Shown here piece by piece: positions 17,369-26,743 of a stretch of 64,000 bases of DNA. The DNA comes from CADEDH01 sp041394285. Its GTDB lineage: Bacteria; Actinomycetota; Acidimicrobiia; Acidimicrobiales; SZUA-35. The notes under the pieces were generated by a model that saw only the letters and a program-made list of their open reading frames with translations, ran no database searches and was not told where the DNA came from. Every line of letters starts with the position of its first letter. Positions within the stretch are counted from its first letter, which is position 1. The translations under genes were made by a program, and so were the position numbers. The stretch lies in contig JAWKIL010000018.1 of the NCBI GenBank assembly GCA_041394285.1, positions 82,952 to 146,951 of the forward strand, written 5' to 3'.

Positions 17369-18118
17369 TCAGCAGAGATACCAGCCCTCGGACGGGACCG
17401 ACGAAGCGAGCGAGTCGAAGACCTGCTGCAGCCCCTCGTTCCACGTCTCGTTGAGGGCCTGGTAGGCCACCGAGTCCCGGCCGAAGCGCTGGGAGGCGGC
17501 GATCTCGTAGGAGTCGACCCCGTACAGGGTGACGTCGAACGGCATGCCCACGGTGGCGTTCGACTTGGCCGTGGCGTCGAGCGACACCAGCGCCAGCCGG
17601 GCCCCGTCGGCGAGGGTGAGCGACCGGTGGGCCAGCCGGTCGAGGATCGGCTTACCGTACTTGGACTCCCCGATCTGGAGGTACGGCGTCTCCTCGGAAG
17701 CGGTGATGGCGTTGCCCTCGGGGTAGACCATGAAGATCTGGGGCGGCTCGCCCTTGATCTGACCCCCCACGATCAGGGTGGCGGAGCCGTCGGCCCCGCC
17801 CCGGTTGAGGCCCCGGGCGTGGTGTTCCTGGACGTCGAGGCTGACGTTGCCCACCAGGTCGGCCGCCTCGAAGAGGTACTCCACCGTGAGGAGGCTGGGC
17901 CGATCGTCGCCGGCGTGGACGTCGCGGCGGAGGCGGTTGATCACCTCCTGGGTGGTGGCCAGGTTGCCGGCGGTGAGGATCACGAAGATCCGGTCGGGTC
18001 CCAGGGGAAAGACATGGGTCTTGCCGTAGGTGGTGACATAGTCGGACCCGGCGTTGGAGCGTGAGTCGGAGGCGAACACCAGCCCGTCGTCGAGCGCCAG
18101 GGCAAGGCAGTAGGTCAT
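17369..18118 (-). CDS. anbu: Anbu, proteasome-like Ntn hydrolase
   Basis: A 249-residue member of the Anbu (ancestral beta subunit, COG3484) family. The start at 18118 gives MTYCLALALDDGLVFASDS; removal of Met exposes Thr1, with Asp17 (SDSR) and Lys32 (YGKTHVF) in the proteasome positions. The upstream in-frame start at 18148 would bury this Thr. Anbu proteins form spiral or ring assemblies with weak or unknown proteolytic activity, and their genes usually travel with transglutaminase, ATP-grasp and alpha-E genes. Those partners lie 3-14 kb downstream here. Immediately followed, 1 nt later, by the haloalkane dehalogenase. Confidence 0.92.
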   Translation of the reverse strand: MTYCLALALDDGLVFASDSRSNAGSDYVTTYGKTHVFPLGPDRIFVILTAGNLATTQEVINRLRRDVHAGDDRPSLLTVEYLFEAADLVGNVSLDVQEHHARGLNRGGADGSATLIVGGQIKGEPPQIFMVYPEGNAITASEETPYLQIGESKYGKPILDRLAHRSLTLADGARLALVSLDATAKSNATVGMPFDVTLYGVDSYEIAASQRFGRDSVAYQALNETWNEGLQQVFDSLASSVPSEGWYLC

Positions 18119-18197
18119 GGCGAGACACGAAACCACAGAACCGGGCAACCGTCAGCTTTTGTCGTCCGTGGTCGGTCGTGCCGCCACCGTCCGGGGA

Positions 18198-19001
18198 TCA
18201 AGCGGTCACCGGCGTGCCCGCCGCCGCCACGCCGGCCAGGGCCCAGGCGGGGACCACCCTGTTCTTGCCCGACCGCTTGGCGCGGTACATCGCATGGTCC
18301 GCCTCCGATATCAGGGTGTCGAGCCCCACCGCGCGCCCATCGGTGCAGGTCACACCGACGCTCACCGTGACGCCGAGACCCGGGGCCGATGGGGTGTCCA
18401 CCCGGGTCTGGGCGATCGCCTCCCGCAGCCGCTCGGCGATGTTGGCGCCCGCCTCCCGCTCCGCCCCCGGGATGAGGACCACGAACTCCTCCCCACCCCA
18501 CCGGGCCAGCAGATCGCCGGCCCGCAGCATCTCGCCGCAGGCGGCCGCCACGCCCACCAGCACGTCGTCACCACCCTGGTGGCCATAGGTGTCGTTGATC
18601 GTCTTGAAGTCGTCGATGTCGAACAACACCACGCACAACGGCGAACCCGCGTGAACCAGGTCGAACGCCGATCGGGCGAGATCGATGAGCTGGCGCCGGT
18701 TTAAGGCTCCGGTGAGCAGGTCGGTGCTGGCCAGGCGCTCGGCGAGCAGTCGGGCCTCTTCCAGCCGGTGCACGAGGGTGAGCAGCACCCCGCTCATCGG
18801 GGTGGCGACCGCCAGGGGCACCACGGTGGCGATGGCGATGCTGGGGACCATCCACGCTGGCTCTCGCCGCCCCACGGTCAAACTGACGAGCACGGTGATC
18901 ACCACCGACATCACCGTGCTGACGCCTGCGATCCCGGCCACTGCCACCAGCGGATGGCGCACCAGATGCCGCAGCAGCCTGCTGCTGGCGCCCGACCTCA
19001 C
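18198..19001 (-). CDS. Membrane GGDEF diguanylate cyclase
   Basis: A 267-residue protein with two hydrophobic segments (about residues 17-43 and 51-75) and a GGDEF domain from about 90 onward. The domain has DLLTGALNRR, FDIDDFKTINDTYGHQGGDDVL and the active-site RWGGEEF (GGEEF). The I-site RxxD upstream appears as RAGD, so product inhibition by c-di-GMP may be kept. The sensor part is only the membrane anchor. Start is the GTG at 19001. It lies between Anbu and the PH-domain pair, same strand, separated by 80 and 57 nt. Confidence 0.88.
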   Translation of the reverse strand: MRSGASSRLLRHLVRHPLVAVAGIAGVSTVMSVVITVLVSLTVGRREPAWMVPSIAIATVVPLAVATPMSGVLLTLVHRLEEARLLAERLASTDLLTGALNRRQLIDLARSAFDLVHAGSPLCVVLFDIDDFKTINDTYGHQGGDDVLVGVAAACGEMLRAGDLLARWGGEEFVVLIPGAEREAGANIAERLREAIAQTRVDTPSAPGLGVTVSVGVTCTDGRAVGLDTLISEADHAMYRAKRSGKNRVVPAWALAGVAAAGTPVTA

Positions 19002-19058
19002 CCCCGTTCCGTCGGCACATACGGGGCCGAACCTGAGCGAGGGGCACGAGGTCGTGGC

Positions 19059-20612
19059 TCACAGGGTGTCGGCGATGGGGGTGAGGGCCGCCCGGCCCGC
19101 CACCCGGGCCAGCAGGGCCTCGGCCTCGGCCCGGGGCAGGTCCGGTAGCTCGACCAGTCCTGCGAACCCGCGGCCGGCCGTGGCCACCAGGAACGACGTC
19201 AGACCCAACCGGCGTTGGAACAAGCTGGCTGACAACCGCGCCGACTGGACCTTGTCCAGGTCGACCAGGCAGAGCTGGCCGGCGAACACGCCGGAGCGGA
19301 CCAGCAGCTGATCGGCCGACAGGGCCCAACCCAGTTCCCGATAGCGTCGGTTGCTGTACCACCACCCCGCCAGCAGCCACCCGATGGCCCCGGCCGCCGC
19401 CACCGCGAACCCGGACGGCCCTCCCGGCACCACCAGCGCCAACAGGGTCAGCGGGGTGCCCAGGGCCAGTCGGGCCATCGTCCGGCGCCGGGTCAGGCGG
19501 CTGACGGGCTGGAGATCGGGCTCGTCGAGATCGAGTCGGCCCATGGCCTCCAGGGCCAGCCGGCGCCAGCCGCCGGGCCGGCCGGCGGGGTCGAGGTAGC
19601 GGGTGCCGGCCGAGCTGGGGAGGTCGAGGTCGGCCGTCTCGAACAGCACCCGCTCCACCCCCCATGCCCGCTGCACCAGGTTGCGCTCCACCTTGAGCTG
19701 CTGGATCCGTTCCCGCCGGACCGTGATCCGGGCTTCGGTCAGCAACCCCACCTGGATCCGCAAGCGGTCGGGTTCGGCCGTCAGTTGATAGCCGCCCAGA
19801 GCCACCAGCCGCCTGATCAGGTTGGCCGCGGCTGCCCCGGCGGCCACCGCCACCACCGCTCCCAGCACCAGCCACCGCCGCCACCCGTCGGTGGGGACCC
19901 CGTCGGGCGCCAGGTCGGCTGCCCCCGCCGCCAGCGCAGCCGAGCAGACCAGGACCGCCACCAGACCAGCCAGGCCCGGCACCAAGACCGCCGCCGTGGT
20001 CAGCTCGGCCCGGGCCAGCCGGCCCAGCCCCGGGCCGACCAGGGGTGGTCGCCGAACCGGGGCCGAAGAGGGCGGCGCAACCGGCTCGGTCGGGTCCGGG
20101 CTGGCGGCGGGCTCCGCCCCGGCCGGATCGCCACCGGCCGGGGCCGGATCGTCCCCGGCCGGGACACTGCGCCGCAGCAGAGCGGTCAGGCGCTCGGCGT
20201 CGTGGAGGGACACGAAGCGCAGGGTGATGTCGCCGTTGGAGGAGGCGTCGCTCACGTGCAACTCCACCACCGAACCCAGCCGGGCCACCAGCCCGGCCGT
20301 GGTGGAGACGTTCTGGATGTTGGCCCGGGGCAGCGCCTGGCGGCGGCGCCAGATCAGGCCGTGGTGGAAGTGGAGGGCGTCGCCGTCCACCGCGTAGCGG
20401 GTGGTGAACCAGCGGGCAATGGCACCCCCCAGGGGACCGACGACCAGCGCCAGCTCGATCAGGCTGCCCAACTCGACCACCTCGAACCCGACCACGGCCA
20501 GGGCCACCACGACCTGGCGTACGGCCGACCCCAGCTCCACCACCAGGGTGAGGGGGTGGGGTCGGCTCCAGGCCACGGCGGCCGGGGCCGTGGTGTCAGC
20601 CGAGGGGGCCAT
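19059..20612 (-). CDS. Membrane protein with multiple bacterial PH (bPH2/YdbT-like) domains
   Basis: A 517-residue protein resembling YdbT: paired hydrophobic segments alternating with bPH2 domains. The first PH unit contains YAVDGDALHFHHGLIWRRRQALPRANIQNV, a second LRIQVGLLTEARITVRRERIQQLK, and a third starts at LSADQLLVRSGVFAGQL. A Pro/Ala/Gly-rich linker (about residues 155-185) separates the first two. In Firmicutes the YdbS/YdbT pair protects against bacteriocins; role in actinobacteria is unproven. The ATG at 20612 overlaps the upstream YdbS-like gene by 17 nt, so the pair is one operon. Confidence 0.82.
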   Translation of the reverse strand: MAPSADTTAPAAVAWSRPHPLTLVVELGSAVRQVVVALAVVGFEVVELGSLIELALVVGPLGGAIARWFTTRYAVDGDALHFHHGLIWRRRQALPRANIQNVSTTAGLVARLGSVVELHVSDASSNGDITLRFVSLHDAERLTALLRRSVPAGDDPAPAGGDPAGAEPAASPDPTEPVAPPSSAPVRRPPLVGPGLGRLARAELTTAAVLVPGLAGLVAVLVCSAALAAGAADLAPDGVPTDGWRRWLVLGAVVAVAAGAAAANLIRRLVALGGYQLTAEPDRLRIQVGLLTEARITVRRERIQQLKVERNLVQRAWGVERVLFETADLDLPSSAGTRYLDPAGRPGGWRRLALEAMGRLDLDEPDLQPVSRLTRRRTMARLALGTPLTLLALVVPGGPSGFAVAAAGAIGWLLAGWWYSNRRYRELGWALSADQLLVRSGVFAGQLCLVDLDKVQSARLSASLFQRRLGLTSFLVATAGRGFAGLVELPDLPRAEAEALLARVAGRAALTPIADTL

Positions 20613-21057
20613 GGGCCAGCTCACCCCGGAGCCAGTCCACGGTGGCATCGTCGAGGTGTGGGATCGAGACGTTGGGGGCGCCGGCCCCGGCGGTGTGGAT
20701 GGTGACCGACGTGAGGCCCAGGATCCGATCCAGAGGGCCGTTGTGGGTGGTCAGGGTCTGCACCCGGTTGCGGGGCACGGTGGCGCAATGGTGGGTCACC
20801 ACCCCCCACCGGGCCTGGAACCAGGCCTCGGTCAGCTCGAAGCGCCAGGACCGGTGGCGCACGGTGGCCAAGCCCCAGCCCATGGTCCCCACCGCGACCC
20901 CGGCCACCACGGGAGCCACCAGGATCGGTCCGGGCACGCCGTCGAGCCGGCGCCGGGCCACCACCTCGACCGCACCCAGGCCGACCAGGGTCACCACCCC
21001 GGCCGCCAGGGCCAGGGCGCGCCACAGGTAGCGGACGGAGGGGGGTAGCGGCTGCAT
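20596..21057 (-). CDS. YdbS-like small PH-domain membrane protein
   Basis: A 153-residue protein with two N-terminal membrane segments (about residues 12-35 and 43-66) and a single bPH2 domain. Its core reads FELTEAWFQARWGVVTHHCATVPRNRVQTL, the motif shared by the YdbS family. It pairs with the overlapping YdbT-like gene downstream. The two proteins probably assemble in the membrane. No catalytic residues are seen. Confidence 0.82.
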   Translation of the reverse strand: MQPLPPSVRYLWRALALAAGVVTLVGLGAVEVVARRRLDGVPGPILVAPVVAGVAVGTMGWGLATVRHRSWRFELTEAWFQARWGVVTHHCATVPRNRVQTLTTHNGPLDRILGLTSVTIHTAGAGAPNVSIPHLDDATVDWLRGELAHGPLG

Positions 21058-21215
21058 CGGACCAGTGTGCCACCGGGCCCGCCGCCAGGTCGGACGGGAC
21101 CGACCCGGCCCTCCGACGCCGGTGCCCCATCGTGGCGGCCGACCTGCTGGACCACGTTCCGGCCTGACGGCCTTCTAGTTCACACCGCCGTAAAGGGCAG
21201 GTCATCGCCATCGAC

Positions 21216-21221
21216 TACCAT
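21216..21221 (+). promoter_or_regulatory. -10 box TACCAT, leaderless DUF2126 transcript
   Basis: TACCAT ends 8 nt before the GTG at 21230. Confidence 0.5.
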
Positions 21222-21229
21222 CCCGGCGA

Positions 21230-24200
21230 GTGAGCATCACGGTCGCCCTACGCCATCGCACGACCTACCAGTACCCCGGCCGGGCCGAGCTCTCGGCCCA
21301 GGTGGTGCGGCTCCGCCCTGCCCCCCACGCCCGCACGCCGATCCTGTCGTACTCGCTCACCGTCGAGCCGGCCGACCACTTCCTCAACTGGCAGCAGGAC
21401 CCGTTCGGCAACCACCTGGCCCGCATCGTGATCCCCGAACCCACCGACCACTTCAGCGTCGAGGTGAACCTGGTGGCCGAGTTGGTGACGATCAACCCGT
21501 TCGACTTCTTCCTGGAGCCCGACGCCGAGCACGTCCCCTTCACCTACGAGCCCGATCTCCTGGCCGACCTCGCCCCGTACCTGCGAACCGACGGCCCGTG
21601 GACCGGTGAGCTGGCCCGCTGGCTCCAGCCGGTGGCCAAGCGGCTGGAGGACAAGCCGACCACGGTGAACTTCCTGCTCGACCTCACCCGCCAGCTGGCC
21701 GACGAGATCGACTACGAGATCCGCTACGAGCCCGGCGTGCAGCCCAGCCTCACCACGCTGGATCGCCGGGCCGGGTCGTGCCGGGACTCGGCCTGGCTGC
21801 TGGTGGAGGCCCTGCGCCAGATGGGCATGGCGGCCCGCTTCGTGTCGGGCTACCTGGTCCAGCTCACGGCCGACGTCGCCCCGCTGGAGGGCCCGGCCGG
21901 CCCGGCCCACGATTTCACCGACCTCCACGCCTGGGCCGAGGTCTACCTGCCCGGCGCCGGCTGGATCGGGCTCGATCCCACGTCCGGCCTGGCCGCCGGT
22001 GAGGGCCACATCCCCCTGGTCGCCACCCCCGCTCCCCAGAGCGCGGCCCCGATCACGGGCATGTCGAGCATCGTCGCCTCCGGATTCGACTACTCCAACG
22101 AGGTCACCCGGGTGGCCGAGGCCCCCCGGTCCACCAAGCCCTATCCCGAACCGGTGTGGGAGGCCATCACCCGCCTGGGCCACGAGGTCGACGAGGCCCT
22201 GGTTGCCGGCGACGTGCGCCTCACCATGGGGGGTGAGCCCACGTTCGTGTCGGCCACCGAGTTCGAAGCTCCGGAGTGGACCACCGACGCCGACGGCGAC
22301 GACAAGCGGCGCAAGGCGAGCGCCCTGGCCGACCGGCTGAAGGCCCGGTTCGGGCCCGGGGGCCTGATCCAGCACGGCACCGGCAAGTGGTACCCGGGGG
22401 AGCCGCTGCCCCGGTGGGAGATGAACCTCCTGTGGCGCGCCGACGGGGAGCCAATCTGGCGAGACCCGGCGCTGCTGGCCGGGCCGTTCGCCGACCTCGG
22501 CCACGACCACACCACCGCCCGTCGCCTGGCCGACGCCCTGGCCGCCGAGCTCGGTGTGGCCTCCGAGCACGTGCTCGACGCCTACGAGGACCCGGTGTAC
22601 GGGTTGTGGCGGGAGTCGACGATCCCGGTCGACGTGGATCCCCGCACCGCCGACGTCGACGACGCCGACCACCGGCGGACGCTGGCCACCATGCTCGAGC
22701 GGGGCCTGGGCACGCCGGTCGGCTCGGTCCTGCCGCTCGACCGGGTGGACGACCGGTGGCGCACCAGCCCCTGGCCCCTGCGCCGCTCCCAGGTCTTCCT
22801 CACGCCGGGCACGTCGCCCATGGGCCTCCGGCTCCCGCTCGACACCCTGCCCGACGGAGCCGACACCTGGCCCGACCCCGTGGTCGAACCCGATCCGTTC
22901 GAGGCCCGGCCGCCGCTGCCCACCGGCGCCCCCGGTGGGGGCGGGTGGTCCACCCCGGCCCTGGTGGCCCCCGAGCCGGTGGTGATCCGCACCGCCCTGG
23001 TGGTGGAGGCCCGGGGCGGCGCCACCCGGGTGTTCCTCCCTCCGGTGGCCCGCCTCGAGTGGGCGCTCGACCTGCTCACGGCGGTCGAACGGGCAGCCGC
23101 CGCCACGGCCGTGCCGGTGGTGATCGAGGGCTACGGCCTGCCCGGCGACCCCCGCCTCAATCGGCTCAGCGTCACCCCCGACCCCGGCGTCATCGAGGTC
23201 AACGTCCAGCCCACGGCGAGCTTCGCCGAGCTGGAGGCGCTGGCCACCGGTCTCTACGACGACGCCCACCAGGTGGGCCTGGGCACCGAGAAGTTCCACC
23301 TCGACGGGCGCCACACCGGCACCGGGGGCGGCAACCACATCACGCTCGGCGGGCCCACCGCCGCCGACAGCCCACTGCTGCGCAACCCGGCGCTCCTGGC
23401 CAGCCTGGTCACCTACTGGCAGCACCACCCCTCGTTGTCCTACGCCTTCTCCGGCATGTTCGTCGGGCCCACCAGCCAGGCCCCCCGGGTCGACGAGGCC
23501 CGCCACGAGAACCTGCACGAGCTGGAGATCGCCCTCCACGAGCTCGACCGGGCCGCCCCGGCCAGCCCCTGGCTGGCCGACCGGGCCCTGCGCCACCTGC
23601 TCACCGACCTCACCGGCAACACCCACCGGGCCGAGCTGTGCATCGACAAGCTCTACTCGCCCGACCACAGCCGGGGGCGCCTGGGCCTGCTGGAGTTGCG
23701 GGCATTCGAGATGCCACCCCACCCCCGGATGTCGGTGGTCCAGGCCCTGCTGGTGCGGGCCCTCGTGGCCTGGCTGTGGGACCACCCGTACCGCAAGCCG
23801 CTGATCCGGTGGGGCACCGATCTCCACGACCGGTTCCTCCTCCCCCACTACCTGGCGGCCGACACCAGGGCCGTGTGCGACGACCTGCGATCCGCCGGGT
23901 TCGCCTTCGATCCCGAATGGCTGGAGCCGTTCTTCGAGTTCCGCTTCCCCCGCTACGGCACGGTGGTGGCCGGCGACACCACGGTGGAGCTACGGGCCGC
24001 CATCGAGCCCTGGCTGGTGCTGGGCGAGGAGGCCACCGGCGGCGGCACGGCCCGCTACGTCGACTCGTCGATGGAGCGGCTCCAGGTGAAGACCACCGGC
24101 TTCGTGGCCGACCGCCACCACCTCACGGTCAACGGGCGCCGGGTGCCGCTGCGGCCCACGGGACGGCCGGGTGAGCACGTGGCCGGGGTCCGGTACCGGG

Positions 24201-24616
24201 CCTGGCATCCGGCGTCGGCCCTCCATCCCACGATCGGGGTCCACCATCCGCTCAACTTCGAGGTGGTGGACGGCTGGACGGCCAAGGCCATCGGCGGGGC
24301 CCGCTACCACGTGGCCCATCCCGGCGGGCGCTCCTACGACGTGCTGCCGGTCAACGCGCTGGAGGCCGAGGCCCGGCGCCAGAGCCGGTTCGACGACTGG
24401 ACGCTGGTACCCCAGGGCCCGTCGTTCAATCAGCACCCGGGCGACGAGCCCCACGACGGCCGGAGCCTGCCCGGGCCGATCGCGGCCCGGGCCCCCCGGG
24501 CTGCCACCAGCGGCGCCGGTCTGGAGCCGATCGTGGTCACCGACACCCCCGTGGTGATCGATCAGACCGAGGTCGACCTCGACTTCCCCGTCACCCTCGA
24601 CCTCCGCACCGCCTGA
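21230..24616 (+). CDS. Giant transglutaminase-like / DUF2126 protein
   Basis: A 1128-residue cytosolic protein. Residues 1-105 are the bacterial transglutaminase N-terminal beta domain (HRTTYQYPGRAE), followed by a transglutaminase-like core with Cys 184 (RAGSCRDSAWLL), His 233 (DLHAWAEVY) and Asp 249 (IGLDPTSG). Residues about 300-1128 are DUF2126 (COG4196), recognised by DVRLTMGGEPTFVS, GGLIQHGTGKWYPGEPLPRW, KFHLDGRHTGTGGGNH and a long ATP-grasp-associated tail. Such proteins co-occur with Anbu, ATP-grasp and alpha-E proteins in predicted peptide-modifying systems (Iyer and co-workers). It is monocistronic and leaderless. Substrate unknown. Confidence 0.92.
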   Translation: MSITVALRHRTTYQYPGRAELSAQVVRLRPAPHARTPILSYSLTVEPADHFLNWQQDPFGNHLARIVIPEPTDHFSVEVNLVAELVTINPFDFFLEPDAEHVPFTYEPDLLADLAPYLRTDGPWTGELARWLQPVAKRLEDKPTTVNFLLDLTRQLADEIDYEIRYEPGVQPSLTTLDRRAGSCRDSAWLLVEALRQMGMAARFVSGYLVQLTADVAPLEGPAGPAHDFTDLHAWAEVYLPGAGWIGLDPTSGLAAGEGHIPLVATPAPQSAAPITGMSSIVASGFDYSNEVTRVAEAPRSTKPYPEPVWEAITRLGHEVDEALVAGDVRLTMGGEPTFVSATEFEAPEWTTDADGDDKRRKASALADRLKARFGPGGLIQHGTGKWYPGEPLPRWEMNLLWRADGEPIWRDPALLAGPFADLGHDHTTARRLADALAAELGVASEHVLDAYEDPVYGLWRESTIPVDVDPRTADVDDADHRRTLATMLERGLGTPVGSVLPLDRVDDRWRTSPWPLRRSQVFLTPGTSPMGLRLPLDTLPDGADTWPDPVVEPDPFEARPPLPTGAPGGGGWSTPALVAPEPVVIRTALVVEARGGATRVFLPPVARLEWALDLLTAVERAAAATAVPVVIEGYGLPGDPRLNRLSVTPDPGVIEVNVQPTASFAELEALATGLYDDAHQVGLGTEKFHLDGRHTGTGGGNHITLGGPTAADSPLLRNPALLASLVTYWQHHPSLSYAFSGMFVGPTSQAPRVDEARHENLHELEIALHELDRAAPASPWLADRALRHLLTDLTGNTHRAELCIDKLYSPDHSRGRLGLLELRAFEMPPHPRMSVVQALLVRALVAWLWDHPYRKPLIRWGTDLHDRFLLPHYLAADTRAVCDDLRSAGFAFDPEWLEPFFEFRFPRYGTVVAGDTTVELRAAIEPWLVLGEEATGGGTARYVDSSMERLQVKTTGFVADRHHLTVNGRRVPLRPTGRPGEHVAGVRYRAWHPASALHPTIGVHHPLNFEVVDGWTAKAIGGARYHVAHPGGRSYDVLPVNALEAEARRQSRFDDWTLVPQGPSFNQHPGDEPHDGRSLPGPIAARAPRAATSGAGLEPIVVTDTPVVIDQTEVDLDFPVTLDLRTA

Positions 24617-24638
24617 CCCCCCCTTCACTACCCGACCG

Positions 24639-24685
24639 AAATTAGGAGGATGAGCGGCGCTCAGCGCCGCTAACGCTCCTAATTT
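24639..24685. terminator. 47-nt cruciform between convergent genes
   Basis: Outer arms AAATTAGGAG (24639-24648) and CTCCTAATTT (24676-24685) are perfect; an inner stem AGCGGCGC/GCGCCGCT closes a TCA loop. AT-rich edges give U tracts in both directions, a strong two-way terminator between the DUF2126 and lactonase-like genes. Confidence 0.8.
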
Positions 24686-24708
24686 GGCTCGTTCGGGCGG
24701 CGGCGGGG

Positions 24709-25458
24709 TCAGGTCAGCTCGGGGCCGAGCGTCGGCCACTGGTTGGGGTCGTGACCGAACACGAGCTGGGCCCCGGCGCCCTGCATCTCCCGCAACCAGT
24801 CGAGCGTGCGGGCCTGGGCCGCCAGGTCGTAGCCGAAGCCGGGTAGGGCGTTGTTCTCCAGCGTCTCGCGGAAGTAGCAGGTGTCGCCGCAGAAGACGTA
24901 CTCGTGGTTGTCGGTCCGCACCACCAGCGACTGGTGGCCGGCGGTGTGACCATAGGTGGGGACGCAGCGCACGGAGCCGTCGCCGAACACGTCGTGCTCG
25001 CCCTGCAGGAGCTGCAACGGCTGGCCCAGGTCGAAATCGGCCGGGTTGTAGACGTCGTGGGCGATCAGCTTGTCGACGTGACCGGCCTTCCATTCCGGAT
25101 CCTGCACCAGGAGCGTGGCGTTGGGCAGGGCCTCGTTGCCCCCGCAGTGGTCGAAGTGGAGATGGGAGTTGATCACGAAGTCCACACCGGCGGGGTCGAC
25201 GTCGAACGAGCGGAGCTGGGGGGCCAGCGCATCGTCGGCGCCCATGAAGACGTCGAACAGGTCGTTGGACGAGCGGAGGCGGCTGGTGTCGTGGGCCAGG
25301 CTGGCGTGGAACCCGGTGTCGAACACGGCCGACCCCTTCGGATGCTCCACCAGCACGCTCGGGATCGGGAGCCGCACCCGGCCTTCGCCCCCCACCATCA
25401 GCATCGACAGGCTGCCCTCGAGCCACCCGCATGTCAGCAGCCTCACCCGTACCGTCAT
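24709..25458 (-). CDS. Metallo-beta-lactamase-fold hydrolase, AHL-lactonase-like
   Basis: A 249-residue di-zinc hydrolase. The HxHxDH motif is SHLHFDHCGGN, further ligands are the His in YGHTAGH, the Asp in CGDTCYF and the His in VFGHD. N-terminal LLTCGWLEG and the overall size match the N-acyl homoserine lactonase (AttM/AiiA) group, which opens the lactone ring of quorum signals. Many actinobacterial members act on other lactones, so quorum quenching is not proven. The ATG at 25458 follows GGGAG by 7 nt and is preferred over the GTG at 25479. No AHL synthase or LuxR is in the window. Confidence 0.82.
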   Translation of the reverse strand: MTVRVRLLTCGWLEGSLSMLMVGGEGRVRLPIPSVLVEHPKGSAVFDTGFHASLAHDTSRLRSSNDLFDVFMGADDALAPQLRSFDVDPAGVDFVINSHLHFDHCGGNEALPNATLLVQDPEWKAGHVDKLIAHDVYNPADFDLGQPLQLLQGEHDVFGDGSVRCVPTYGHTAGHQSLVVRTDNHEYVFCGDTCYFRETLENNALPGFGYDLAAQARTLDWLREMQGAGAQLVFGHDPNQWPTLGPELT

Positions 25459-25545
25459 GTCCAGCTCCCGTTCGCTCACCCACTCGGCTCAGCCCGACCC
25501 TAATCCCTCGGCCGGGACCGCGGCGAGCACCGCTCCCACCGCAGC

Positions 25546-25551
25546 TACTGT
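25546..25551 (+). promoter_or_regulatory. -10 box TACTGT, leaderless ankyrin transcript
   Basis: TACTGT ends 6 nt before the GTG at 25558. Confidence 0.5.
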
Positions 25552-25557
25552 TGCCCC

Positions 25558-26742
25558 GTGGCGGAATCGGACGATGCCCTCGTGCGGGCGATCAAGGACC
25601 AGGACGTCGACGGGGTGCGGGCGGCGTTGGCCGCCGGTGCCGACCCGGGCCGCCGGGTGCAACCACAAGGTGGATCGGTCCTGGCCCTGGCCGCCGCCAC
25701 CGGAGACGCCGGCATCGTGGGGCTGCTCCTGGCGGCAGGCGCTGATCCCGACGACCCGGGAGATGGCGGGGCGGGCGGCTACCTGCTCGACCCACCGCTG
25801 TACTGTGCCGCCGTCTCGGGCTCGGCCGATGCGGTGCGGCTCCTGCTGGCCGCCGGGGCCGATCCCACCATCCCCGGCCCGGATCGGCCGGTGGTGGCCG
25901 CCGCCTCCTCGGTGGAGGCGCTGAGGGCGCTGCTCGAAGCGGGCGCCGATCCCGACCCTCCGGTCACCGGCCCCGCCTGGTTCGACGCCGACTCGGTCCC
26001 CGACGACGGCGACGGGTTCAACCTGGTCGCCCCCGTGGGCTACGAGATCGCAGGCAATCCCGACGTCCCGACCGACGAGCGCGTGCAGATGTTGCGGGTG
26101 CTGGTGGACCACGGCGGGCGCCTGAGCGGACCCGAGGGATCGGGTGGCGCGCTCGAGTTCGCCGCCCGGTCGGCCGACCCTGAGGCGGTCGCCCTCCTGC
26201 TCGACGCCGGCGCCGATCCCCGGGCCACCCCCGGCCTGGTGGCTGCGGCCTGCTGGGGCCCCGGCGGGACCCCCGGCAGCGCCGCCGTGATCGACCTGTT
26301 GGTGGCGGCCGGGGGTGACGTGGAGGTGGCGAACGAGCACGGGCACCGCCCGCTCCAGCTGGCGCTCCAGCCCTACGACGAGGATCTGGGCACCGACGTG
26401 AGCGCCGGATTCCAGCCGGACGCCGCCATCGCCCTGCTCCGCCACGGAGCCTCGATCGACATCACCGTGCCCGATGGACGGCGGCCGCTCCACGTGGCCG
26501 TGGCCGAGCGGGAGCCGGAGGTGGTGGCCGCCCTCCTGGCCGCGGGGGCCGACCCCACCGAACCCGACGCCAGCGGACGCTCGGCGCTGGTGCTGGCGGC
26601 GGACCTGGTCGACGACGCCGAGCGGACCGTGGCCACCTCCGGCACTAGCTCGGCCGAGGAGTCGGCGCGGTACTGGGCGGACCTCCACCTGCCGGCCGCC
26701 CGACGGTGCCTGGCGTTGCTCACGGAGGCGGCCCCTCGCTGA
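25558..26742 (+). CDS. Ankyrin-repeat protein
   Basis: A 394-residue protein made almost wholly of ankyrin repeats. Recognisable units end in LLAAGADP (near residues 33, 63 and 103), LLEAGADP, LLDAGADP, LVAAGGDV, LLRHGASI and LLAAGADP. A non-repeat stretch at about residues 140-175 interrupts the array. No signal peptide, membrane segment or enzyme domain is visible, so a cytosolic protein-binding scaffold is likely. It sits between the lactonase-like and LLM genes and inside the dispersed Anbu neighbourhood, with no proof of a link. A short tandem repeat begins 2 nt after its stop. Confidence 0.88.
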   Translation: MAESDDALVRAIKDQDVDGVRAALAAGADPGRRVQPQGGSVLALAAATGDAGIVGLLLAAGADPDDPGDGGAGGYLLDPPLYCAAVSGSADAVRLLLAAGADPTIPGPDRPVVAAASSVEALRALLEAGADPDPPVTGPAWFDADSVPDDGDGFNLVAPVGYEIAGNPDVPTDERVQMLRVLVDHGGRLSGPEGSGGALEFAARSADPEAVALLLDAGADPRATPGLVAAACWGPGGTPGSAAVIDLLVAAGGDVEVANEHGHRPLQLALQPYDEDLGTDVSAGFQPDAAIALLRHGASIDITVPDGRRPLHVAVAEREPEVVAALLAAGADPTEPDASGRSALVLAADLVDDAERTVATSGTSSAEESARYWADLHLPAARRCLALLTEAAPR

Positions 26743-26743
26743 G

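Noticed and set aside
21248..23848. Open frame of about 866 codons on the minus strand inside the DUF2126 gene
   Set aside because: Same reason: compositional shadow of a real gene, no family motifs, no start or promoter signal.
24709..26742. Lactonase-like and ankyrin genes as part of a defence or toxin system
   Set aside because: No nuclease, toxin, abortive-infection or helicase partner is nearby and each gene has its own promoter; there is no evidence beyond proximity.
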